A DNA stretch of 64,000 nt from Chryseobacterium sp. 3008163 (lineage in GTDB: Bacteria > Bacteroidota > Bacteroidia > Flavobacteriales > Weeksellaceae): NCBI RefSeq assembly GCF_003669035.1, contig NZ_CP033070.1:4402001-4466000 (forward strand). Reading direction: 5' to 3'. Of the stretch, positions 1-7,430 are shown piece by piece. The position numbers and the translations under genes were made by a program. The notes below the pieces were generated by a model. The model was not told the origin of the DNA. It saw only the letters and a list, made by a program, of their open reading frames with translations, and searched no databases. The first letter of the stretch is position 1. Each line of letters opens with the position of its first letter.

Positions 1-45
1 TTGGCAAAATACTTTGAAGAGTTTGAGAGACAACTAAGTTTGTAA
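1..45 (+). CDS. 3' end of an upstream gene (partial)
   Basis: An open frame enters from the left edge and ends LAKYFEEFERQLSL-stop at 43-45. It is followed at once by a terminator-like hairpin, which supports a real gene end. Only 14 codons are visible, so the product cannot be named. Confidence 0.5.
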   Translation: MAKYFEEFERQLSL

Positions 46-50
46 CATAA

Positions 51-80
51 AAAAATCCTGAGCACATCAGGATTTTTTTT
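51..80. terminator. Bidirectional intrinsic terminator
   Basis: An 8-bp perfect stem (AATCCTGA/TCAGGATT, 54-61 and 67-74) has a 5-nt loop, an A run on the left and a T run on the right. It lies between two convergent genes and can serve both strands. Confidence 0.8.
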
Positions 81-81
81 A

Positions 82-831
82 TTACCAGTTATTTAAACCG
101 TTTTCTAAAGCTTTCTTATAATTATCTTCATCAAAAGAATAAAGGTCAGGAGACTTGTGGGCACCGCCACGGCGTTGCTCATCTAATTTTCTGAGAATAC
201 CCAAATTTTTAATTTTTCTGTAGAAATTTCCTCTGTTGAGCTCTTTTCCTAAAATGGTTTCATACAATTTCTGCAATTCTGAAAGAGTGAACTTTTCAGG
301 TAAAAGATTATAACCGATTGGTTTATACGAAATTCGTTCTCTTAAAGCGAGTAATGCTTTATCAATGATTTCGCGGTGATCCATCGCCAATTCAATTTCG
401 TTTAGCTGGCTTAGATATACCCACTCGCACTTATCACTGAATTCGTCAATGATTAGATTTGCATTGTCAGGATTATACAAAGCATAATATCCTATAGATA
501 CAAAACGTTGTTTGTGCCATAGAGAATCATCAAAATCTTCGAAATAAAATTCACTTCTTTTCTTTTTTCCAAAAACAGCAAATTCTTCTAGATAAACATC
601 TGATATTCCGGCTCTTTCTTTCAAAACTCTCTTTGCAGCTTCGTCCAAATCTTCATCTTTTTTCACATATCCGCCTGGCAAAAGCCATTGTTTGCGATAG
701 GTCATCTGAAGGAGTAGAACTTTCAATTCACTTTTATCAAAACCAAAAACTACCGGATCGGCTGACAGATGGGATAGGTAAAGGTCTTTAGCCTCTTCAG
801 ATTTACTTAAAAATTGTTGTTGTGAATCCAT
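82..831 (-). CDS. NUDIX-domain transcriptional regulator (NrtR/AraR-like)
   Basis: 249 aa. An N-terminal NUDIX fold (about residues 20-150) is followed by a C-terminal winged-helix-like region (about 160-249, rich in basic residues near the end). The Nudix box at about 54-76 begins GYVKKDE and ends VLKERAGI. Two of the acidic residues of the REUXEE core are replaced (V and R), as expected for NUDIX domains that sense a ligand rather than hydrolyse one. This matches the NrtR/AraR architecture, in which a sugar or nucleotide-sugar ligand controls DNA binding. It is divergent from the TonB receptor/GH3 locus, about 550 bp away, so local control of sugar genes is plausible but is inference. The start at 831 gives the complete N-terminus. 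Confidence 0.8.
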   Translation of the reverse strand: MDSQQQFLSKSEEAKDLYLSHLSADPVVFGFDKSELKVLLLQMTYRKQWLLPGGYVKKDEDLDEAAKRVLKERAGISDVYLEEFAVFGKKKRSEFYFEDFDDSLWHKQRFVSIGYYALYNPDNANLIIDEFSDKCEWVYLSQLNEIELAMDHREIIDKALLALRERISYKPIGYNLLPEKFTLSELQKLYETILGKELNRGNFYRKIKNLGILRKLDEQRRGGAHKSPDLYSFDEDNYKKALENGLNNW

Positions 832-1381
832 ATACTGTTTTGTGAATATCTAATATGACAAATTTAACATTAAAAAATTAAGAATTTCTGAAATATGGTA
901 GATAGAATATGAATTTGGGGATTTTTTAACTTGATTTTTATCATAGTTTCCATGTGAATCAATGAGTTTTTTTATTGGTATTAAATTTTAATGTTCTAAA
1001 AATCAGCATTTTAAATTTAATATTAATTTTTATTAATATTTTCTTTGGTAATTCATCTAAACAATGTATAATTGTAATGTTTCGTTATGAAACAATGAAA
1101 AAAACACTATTATTAATTATTTATTTCAAGATATTCTTATTTGAATATCTATTGCTCGACAATAAATGAATATTCTTTTCACCTAAAGTCGAAATACAAT
1201 TTGGAATTAGATTGAAGTTTTACATGAAGTATGTTTATTGATTAAAAAAGCTTAAAAAGTAGCAGGTTACTAAAAATTCCAAACAATTTTAATGAATGTA
1301 GAAATCACCCAAAAATGGGTGCAGGAGATGTTGTGCCTTGAAAAAAGATAAAAAAAGTAAAGACAAACTATATAATAAAAC
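832..1381. other. AT-rich divergent intergenic region
   Basis: About 550 bp without a convincing gene. A 64-codon frame at 975-1169 has no clear ribosome site and a low-complexity Ile/Leu/Phe composition, and is taken as chance. A small hairpin (CACCC-aaaaat-GGGTG, 1306-1321) lies in the likely leader of the receptor gene. The region should hold the promoters of the NUDIX regulator and of the receptor operon. Confidence 0.5.
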
Positions 1382-3646
1382 ATGAGAAAATCTACACTTA
1401 AAATTTCAGCTTTGGGACTAATGTTTTCCTTTGCTTCAGTTTTTGGACAAGAAAAAACTGATACGCTGGCTGTAAAGAATGCACTGAATGCTGTAAAAAC
1501 AGAGGAAGGCGTAAAAACCGTGACCACTTCTTCAAAAGAAGACAACAACAGAAACGTAATGTTGAACGCAGCCAACAACACAAGTCCAAGAGACGTGAAC
1601 ATCGGTTTGCCATCAACAGTGGGTGGAATTACCATTCTTGAAAATGATTTACCTGCCGTTTATTTCTTTTGGCCGGAACTTCCGAACAAAACCTGGAGAC
1701 AAAGTGTAGGCTTGGAAAAAACAGGATTGTTGAAAATGGATCAGCTTGCAAACACAATGGGCGATCTTGGTTTTGCAGTTAATTCTTATTCTCAGACTGG
1801 AACCAAAGATTTTAAACTAAAAGGAAAATTCACGACGAGTACTTTCGGTTGGTTGCAGGGAGATGTAAATGTTTCCGGACCAATTTCTAAAAACGGCTGG
1901 ACGTACACTGTTGGTGCTTTTGCCAATTTCGACCCGAGTACTTACAAATTGGGATTTACCAGAAATGTAGATGAAACAAAAATTTTCAGAGCAGGTGTTA
2001 CCAAATATTTTAATGATGATAAAGGAAAGATTTCGATTCAATATAAATATGCAGATTCTTACAGCATCACCAATTATGCAGTTTTCCAATATGGAGAAAA
2101 CGGAAAAGTAACCGAGTTGGACAACTTCAGAATCGGTAGAGATTCTTATGTTGTCAGAGACGGACAAATAAAAATGAAAGACATTCTTTCCGGAAATACC
2201 TACTGGGCAAATATGGACGGAAACGACAGTAGAAATACATCCCACAACATCGATATCTTCGGTAATTATTTATTAAACAACGGCTGGAATTTCAAATTTT
2301 CAACCAGAGCCCACTTTGCAACAGCGAAGTCTTCGAACATTATCCCTTTAAGTATTTTCAATGCCAATGCTGCTGCGGGTTACACGATTGCTTCAACAGG
2401 TCAGGTTTACACAGGAGCGGTTGGAACTCAGTTGGCAATGCATACGCCTTCAACGCCGATTACCAATATTGCAGGACGTTTTTCATTAAACAAACAATTA
2501 GGAAATCATAATGTTACTTTTGGAGTCTTAGAACAATATTACAATATAGATAAATTCACATCAAACAGATCTTTCTTCTTCCAGACTGTTGAGCCACAGC
2601 CTCAAAGACTGATCGGAACGACGACTGACGCAGACGGTTTTTACAACTACAATGCAGGAGGAGAATTCCACAGCGGTACAGAAAACAAACTTTCAGTGTA
2701 CGGAACAGACGAATGGAAAGTTTCAGATAACTTCAATTTAAGTTACGGTTTACATTTAAGAAATCATATCATTGATGGCGAATATTCTTTGACGCCAAGA
2801 ACTGTAGGTTTTAATTTCACAGACCCAAGCCAGTTTAATCAAATCAATCAAAGTTTCTTCCAGATTGGAGGTAGTTTAAACGCAACTTATAACATTACCA
2901 AAAACTTTGGAGTTATCGCAAACGCTTTATATACCGAGGAAAACAGAAGATTAGAAAGTTATTCGCAGGCTTTTGAACCGAATACCAATAAAATTAAAAG
3001 TCCGTTGGGAGCGTTGGGGATTTTCTGGAACACAGATTACATTCAGTTGATTTCTCAGGCGACTTATCTTAAAAAGAACAATAACTTAAACAGATATAAT
3101 TTGGTAAACCCTGCAAATACGACTCAAGCTCAAAACGTTACGGTTTATTATGATATTCAGACGATTGGATGGACAACCGATTTTGTAGTAAAACCTTTCA
3201 AAGGATTTAATTTACATTATTTATTGACTTTACAGAATCCTGTGTATAAGAAATTCAATTTCAATGCTTTCGGAACAGCTTACGATTACAACGACAACAA
3301 TGTGTTGGGAGTTGCTAAAGTGCTGATGGAAATTGACCCAAGTTATACGATTGACAAATGGAGATTCTGGGCAAGTTTCAGATATTTCTCAAAACAATAT
3401 GCAAACCTTACGAATGCACTTTACTTCGCACCAAGATGGGAAACTTTCGGTGGGGTAAGTTATACGGTGAACAAAAACATCAACCTTGGCGCAACGGTTA
3501 TCAACTTCCTGAACCAAAGAGGAGCGAGTGGAACCATCAACGGTGCTGAACTGATTACCGATGCAAGTCCATACTACGGAAAACTGTTGACGGGAACATA
3601 CATTATGCCATTGACAGGTCAGTTTTCTGTAAGCTTTAATTTCTAA
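1382..3646 (+). CDS. TonB-dependent receptor-like outer-membrane protein
   Basis: 754 aa, with a signal peptide cleaved after about residue 22 (VFG/QEK). A short plug-like section (about 55-135) is followed by a long series of alternating aromatic/polar beta strands, ending in an aromatic C-terminus (GQFSVSFNF) typical of outer-membrane barrels. No carboxypeptidase-regulatory-like or STN extension is seen and the plug is compact. It should import a ligand, probably an oligosaccharide, across the outer membrane using TonB energy. The following GH3 gene starts 9 bp after the stop, so the two are co-transcribed. No SusD-type lipoprotein gene accompanies it, unlike classical Sus loci. The substrate cannot be read from the sequence. 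Confidence 0.8.
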   Translation: MRKSTLKISALGLMFSFASVFGQEKTDTLAVKNALNAVKTEEGVKTVTTSSKEDNNRNVMLNAANNTSPRDVNIGLPSTVGGITILENDLPAVYFFWPELPNKTWRQSVGLEKTGLLKMDQLANTMGDLGFAVNSYSQTGTKDFKLKGKFTTSTFGWLQGDVNVSGPISKNGWTYTVGAFANFDPSTYKLGFTRNVDETKIFRAGVTKYFNDDKGKISIQYKYADSYSITNYAVFQYGENGKVTELDNFRIGRDSYVVRDGQIKMKDILSGNTYWANMDGNDSRNTSHNIDIFGNYLLNNGWNFKFSTRAHFATAKSSNIIPLSIFNANAAAGYTIASTGQVYTGAVGTQLAMHTPSTPITNIAGRFSLNKQLGNHNVTFGVLEQYYNIDKFTSNRSFFFQTVEPQPQRLIGTTTDADGFYNYNAGGEFHSGTENKLSVYGTDEWKVSDNFNLSYGLHLRNHIIDGEYSLTPRTVGFNFTDPSQFNQINQSFFQIGGSLNATYNITKNFGVIANALYTEENRRLESYSQAFEPNTNKIKSPLGALGIFWNTDYIQLISQATYLKKNNNLNRYNLVNPANTTQAQNVTVYYDIQTIGWTTDFVVKPFKGFNLHYLLTLQNPVYKKFNFNAFGTAYDYNDNNVLGVAKVLMEIDPSYTIDKWRFWASFRYFSKQYANLTNALYFAPRWETFGGVSYTVNKNINLGATVINFLNQRGASGTINGAELITDASPYYGKLLTGTYIMPLTGQFSVSFNF

Positions 3647-3655
3647 AATTTAACA

Positions 3656-5947
3656 ATGAAAAAATCAGTATTCAATATAGCCGCTTTATTTCTGGGCGTC
3701 ACTGCTTTTTCTCAAAATATCCAAACCGTGACCAATTCCAAAGGTCCGGTTTTGGGGTATTCTGCAGATTCAGGTGTGAAAATTCTGACGGTTGGCGGAA
3801 ATAAATTTAAAGATTTAAATAAAAACGGAAAGCTTGACAAATACGAAGATTGGAGACTTCCGGTTGACGAAAGAGCAAAAGATTTAGCTTCAAAAATGTC
3901 GGTTGAGCAGATTGCAGGGTTGATGCTGTACAGCGGTCACCAATCAGTTCCTGCTCCAGCAGAAGGTTTCAGAGCAGGAAAATATAATGGAAAGTTCTAC
4001 AAAGAAAGTGGCGCAAAAGCTTTCGATTTAACAGACCAACAGAAGAAATTTTTAAAAGAAGATAATCTTCGTCACGTTTTGGTAACGACAGTAGAATCTC
4101 CGGAAATTGCCGCAAAATGGAGCAATAATATTCAGGCTTACATCGAAGGTTTAGGATTAGGAATTCCTGCCAACAACAGTACGGACCCGAGACATTCGGC
4201 AACGGTAACAGCAGAATTTAATGAAGGTGCAGGCGGACAGATTTCTCTTTGGCCGGATGGTTTGGCAATGGGCGCAACTTTCGACCCAGAATTGGTAAAG
4301 AAGTTCGGAAATATCGCTGCTCAGGAATACAGAGCCTTAGGGATTTCAACGGCTTTATCTCCACAAATCGACTTGGGAACAGAACCCCGTTGGTACAGAA
4401 TCGCTTATGTTTTCAGCGAAAGTCCTGAATTGACCGCAGATTTAGGAAGAGGTTACATCGACGGTTTCCAGACAACCATCGGAAGTAAAAACGGCTGGGG
4501 TAGCAAAAGTGTAAATGCAATGGTAAAACACTGGCCGGGAGGCGGACCTGAAGAAGGCGGTCGCGACGGTCATTGGGCGATGGGAAAATATGCGGTTTAT
4601 CCGGGAAATAATTTTCAGAATCATGTAAAACCTTTTACCGAAGGTGCTTTCAAATTAAATGGTGGAACCAAAGAAGCTTCTGCGGTAATGCCTTATTACA
4701 CGATTAGTTTCAATCAGGATACGAAAAACGGAGAAAATGTAGGAAACGGTTATAGCAAATACTTAATCACTGATTTACTTCGTGGGAAATACAAATACGA
4801 CGGCGTAGTCTGCACCGATTGGTTAATCACCGCAGACGAACCAAAATCTCCGGGAGGATTTGCCGGAAAACCTTGGGGAGCTGAGAAATTATCCATCGCA
4901 GAACGTCATTACAAAGTTTTGGAAGCGGGCGTTGACCAATTCGGAGGAAACAACGACAAAGCCCCTGTTTTGGAAGCGTATCAAATGGGCGTGAAAGAAC
5001 ACGGCGAAAAAGCGTATCGTGCAAAATTTGAACAGTCGGCCGTTCGTTTGTTGAGAAATTTCTTCAGAACCGGATTGTTTGAAAATCCTTACGTAAACAC
5101 AGAAGAAACCAAGAAAATCGTCGGAAATCCTGAATTTATGAAAGCGGGGTACGAGGCTCAGGTAAAATCAATCGTGATGCTGAAAAACAAAGCCAATATT
5201 CTTCCAATTAAGGAAAGAAAAACGGCTTATATTCCGAAGAGATATTCTCCAGCAACCTTCAACTGGTGGGGAATTTACACCGGACCATCTTTAGAATATC
5301 CCGTGGATATCGAAAAAGTGAAGAAACTTTTTAACGTAACCGATGACCCTGAAAAAGCTGATTTCGCCTTGGTTTTTGTGAAAAGTCCACACAGTGAAGA
5401 AGGCGGTTACAGCGACATCGATGCCAGAGAAGGCGGCAACGGTTATGTCCCGATTTCTCTTCAATATCAGACTTATACAGCAACAGAAGCTCGTGAAAAA
5501 AGTATCGCAGCGGGAGACCCGGTTGTTGCTCCAAACGTACACGACAGAACGTTCAAAAACAAAACTTCTACAGCGACCAATTTCACAGATTTGTTAGCCA
5601 TAGAAAATGCTTACAAAGCAATGAACGGAAAACCTGTAATCGTTTCTATCACAGCTTCTAAGCCAATGATTTTTAATGAATTTGAAAAACACGCAGATGC
5701 AATTCTGATGAATTTCAATGTGTCCAATCAGGCAGTTGTTGATATTGTGACCGGAAAATACGAACCTTCAGGATTGCTTCCGCTTCAGATGCCAGCGAAT
5801 ATGGCGACGGTTGAAAAGCAGAAAGAAGACGTTCCTTACGATATGGAAACGCACAAAGATTCCGAAGGTCACAACTACGATTTCGGCTACGGAATGAACT
5901 GGTCTGGTGTGATTAAAGATGCCAGAACTCAAAAATATCATAAGTAA
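3656..5947 (+). CDS. Exported glycoside hydrolase family 3 enzyme (763 aa)
   Basis: A signal peptide ends near residue 19-20 (TAFS/Q). The mature N-terminus has an EF-hand-like loop (DLNKNGKLDKYED, residues 53-65). The GH3 TIM barrel follows; VVCTDW carries the expected Asp nucleophile (D388), and KHWPGGGPEEGGRDGHW is a substrate-site motif of one GH3 subgroup. A GH3 C-terminal alpha/beta domain occupies about 480-740. Its role is probably cleavage of terminal beta-linked glucose or xylose from oligosaccharides, in the periplasm or at the outer membrane. It is translationally close to the receptor gene (9 bp). It differs strongly in sequence from the second GH3 of this locus and has a shorter C-terminus without the fibronectin-like domain, so the two enzymes probably have different linkage preferences. 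Confidence 0.88.
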   Translation: MKKSVFNIAALFLGVTAFSQNIQTVTNSKGPVLGYSADSGVKILTVGGNKFKDLNKNGKLDKYEDWRLPVDERAKDLASKMSVEQIAGLMLYSGHQSVPAPAEGFRAGKYNGKFYKESGAKAFDLTDQQKKFLKEDNLRHVLVTTVESPEIAAKWSNNIQAYIEGLGLGIPANNSTDPRHSATVTAEFNEGAGGQISLWPDGLAMGATFDPELVKKFGNIAAQEYRALGISTALSPQIDLGTEPRWYRIAYVFSESPELTADLGRGYIDGFQTTIGSKNGWGSKSVNAMVKHWPGGGPEEGGRDGHWAMGKYAVYPGNNFQNHVKPFTEGAFKLNGGTKEASAVMPYYTISFNQDTKNGENVGNGYSKYLITDLLRGKYKYDGVVCTDWLITADEPKSPGGFAGKPWGAEKLSIAERHYKVLEAGVDQFGGNNDKAPVLEAYQMGVKEHGEKAYRAKFEQSAVRLLRNFFRTGLFENPYVNTEETKKIVGNPEFMKAGYEAQVKSIVMLKNKANILPIKERKTAYIPKRYSPATFNWWGIYTGPSLEYPVDIEKVKKLFNVTDDPEKADFALVFVKSPHSEEGGYSDIDAREGGNGYVPISLQYQTYTATEAREKSIAAGDPVVAPNVHDRTFKNKTSTATNFTDLLAIENAYKAMNGKPVIVSITASKPMIFNEFEKHADAILMNFNVSNQAVVDIVTGKYEPSGLLPLQMPANMATVEKQKEDVPYDMETHKDSEGHNYDFGYGMNWSGVIKDARTQKYHK

Positions 5948-6049
5948 TAGTTCATCAAAATTAGTTAATTGATGTCTTGAGACCGGGCATTACGTTCGGT
6001 CTCATTTCTTTCAAAATATTTATTGGGGCAGCTTTTCCGCCTGTAGTTT

Positions 6050-6080
6050 ATCCTGAGCGAAGTCGAAGGGTTCCCGCTTT
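6050..6080. repeat. Interspersed repeat of the 'CCTGAGCGAAGTCGAAGGG' type
   Basis: The sequence around TCCTGAGCGAAGTCGAAGG matches a short element scattered in non-coding DNA of many Bacteroidota. Translating it gives the familiar artefact peptide PERSRR, which is why short false genes are called here. A 102-codon frame across 5977-6285 is rejected for this reason. Confidence 0.6.
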
Positions 6081-6209
6081 TTTATTATTGCGAAGAAACG
6101 AAGTCAATCAGTTGAACTTTTCATCAATCGCAATAACAAAAAGAGCTCCACTCAAGTCGGGCTGCGTGCAATTCGCTGTTAAAATTATTGAGATAAATCA
6201 ACAGCATTT

Positions 6210-6280
6210 TTGTCATTCCGTAGCAATCTCAGCAATGTTATTTATTGAAATACTAAGTTTAGATTCCTATGGAATGACAA
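6210..6280. repeat. Long inverted repeat (REP-like hairpin)
   Basis: Arms of about 20 bp (TTGTCATTCCGTAGCAATCT and AGATTCCTATGGAATGACAA) pair with one mismatch and one G-U, enclosing about 31 nt. There is no T tract, so it is not a typical terminator. It resembles mobile palindromic elements of flavobacterial intergenic DNA and could act in mRNA processing between the first GH3 and the esterase. Confidence 0.65.
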
Positions 6281-6337
6281 GCTAACTGTTATTTAATTGT
6301 TTGTCTTAGCTGAGTAGAACGCCTTTGCGAACTTAAA

Positions 6338-6390
6338 AACACCGAATCACATCAAAAAAACTTTGCGCTCTTTGCGTTAAAAAAATTAAA
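6338..6390. repeat. Possible interspersed 'TTTGCGCTCTTTGCGTTAAA' element
   Basis: A direct duplication of TTTGCG (CTTTGCGCTCTTTGCG) followed by TTAAAAAA matches a motif often present between Bacteroidota genes. It is weakly supported here; there is no second clear copy in the window beyond a partial CTTGCG at about 20700. Confidence 0.3.
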
Positions 6391-6407
6391 ATCAAATCAA
6401 TTCAAAA

Positions 6408-7286
6408 ATGAAAAAATTAATCATAGCAAGTGCATTTCTTTTAGGATTAAGCATAATCAATGCACAAAAATCAATTCCATTATACAAAGGAAAAGCGCCG
6501 GGAACAGAAAACTGGACACAAAAAGAAGCGCAGCAATTTAATGAATTGTTCAAAACAGAAGTTGTTTTCAACGTAGCGCAACCTTCAATGTTATTATTCG
6601 AAGCCGATAAGGCGAAAGCCAACGGAACGGTAATCGTTGTCGCTCCGGGTGGTGGTTTTCAAAGTTTATCCATCAACAGAGAAGGAATTGATGTTGCCAA
6701 AAAACTAGCAGAAAACGGAATCACGGCAATCGTTTTAAAATACCGATTATTGGAAACAAAATCCAACGACCCTGCAAAAGAAATGATGGAAGGCATCAAA
6801 GACCGAAAAGCATTTGACGCAAAAACAGCTCCAATCAAAGTAATGGCTGGAGACGACATCAAAACGGCCATTTCCTACATCAGAACCCACGCAAAAGAAT
6901 TAAATATCAATCCTGAAAAATTAGGCGTCATCGGATTTTCTGCTGGAGCAAGTGTGATTTTGGAAAGCGTTCTTCACAGCAAAGATGCTTCAACGTTACC
7001 GAATTTCGCAGCTTCTATTTATGGCGGACCAAGTCAGGAGATTTTAGATACATCGATTCCTTCAGCATCGTTGCCATTATTCATTTGTGCAGCAAGTGAT
7101 GACCAATTGAAACTCGCTCCAAAATCAGTTTTATTGTACAGCAAATGGCTTGAAGCAGGACAGCCAACCGAACTTCACATCTACGAAAAAGGTGGTCACG
7201 GTTTCGGAATGGGAAAACAGAATCTTCCTGTTGACAAATGGTCGGATGTCTATCTGGATTGGTTGAGATTTCACAAATTTTTATAG
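6408..7286 (+). CDS. Exported alpha/beta-hydrolase esterase
   Basis: 292 aa with a signal peptide (about 1-19, ending INAQ). Visible features are the oxyanion loop VAPGGGFQSLS, the nucleophile elbow GFSAGAS (Ser about 178), a late Asp in AASDDQL, and the catalytic His in GGHGFGMG near 265. This is the layout of small carbohydrate esterases and acetylxylan-esterase-like BD-FAE enzymes. Lying between two GH3 genes, it probably removes acetyl or feruloyl groups from plant oligosaccharides so that the glycosidases can act. The exact substrate is inference. Confidence 0.8.
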   Translation: MKKLIIASAFLLGLSIINAQKSIPLYKGKAPGTENWTQKEAQQFNELFKTEVVFNVAQPSMLLFEADKAKANGTVIVVAPGGGFQSLSINREGIDVAKKLAENGITAIVLKYRLLETKSNDPAKEMMEGIKDRKAFDAKTAPIKVMAGDDIKTAISYIRTHAKELNINPEKLGVIGFSAGASVILESVLHSKDASTLPNFAASIYGGPSQEILDTSIPSASLPLFICAASDDQLKLAPKSVLLYSKWLEAGQPTELHIYEKGGHGFGMGKQNLPVDKWSDVYLDWLRFHKFL

Positions 7287-7344
7287 AATATTAAGCAGAT
7301 TTTTTATCTGCAACATTTAAAAAATATGTGAGAAATTCTAAAAT

Positions 7345-7400
7345 TGATCAATAAAGTCCCAAAGGGACGCTTTACTAAAGGATGGGATAAAATCCTATCA
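7345..7400. repeat. Interspersed repeat, copy A
   Basis: Contains GTCCCAAAGGGACG (7356-7369, itself nearly palindromic) followed by TTTACTAAA and a GGATGGGATAAAATCCTAT segment. A second copy in reverse orientation lies at 28759-28812, with about 80% identity by eye over about 50 bp. Both are non-coding. The element precedes the second GH3 gene. Confidence 0.7.
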
Positions 7401-7430
7401 AAAAAATCAAATTAATATAAATATCAACAT

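Noticed and set aside
975-1169. 64-codon open frame before the receptor gene
   Set aside because: Low-complexity Ile/Leu/Phe sequence, no family match, in AT-rich divergent DNA.
5977-6285. 102-codon open frame in the GH3/esterase gap
   Set aside because: It translates interspersed repeats (PERSRR and the CATTCC hairpin); not a gene.
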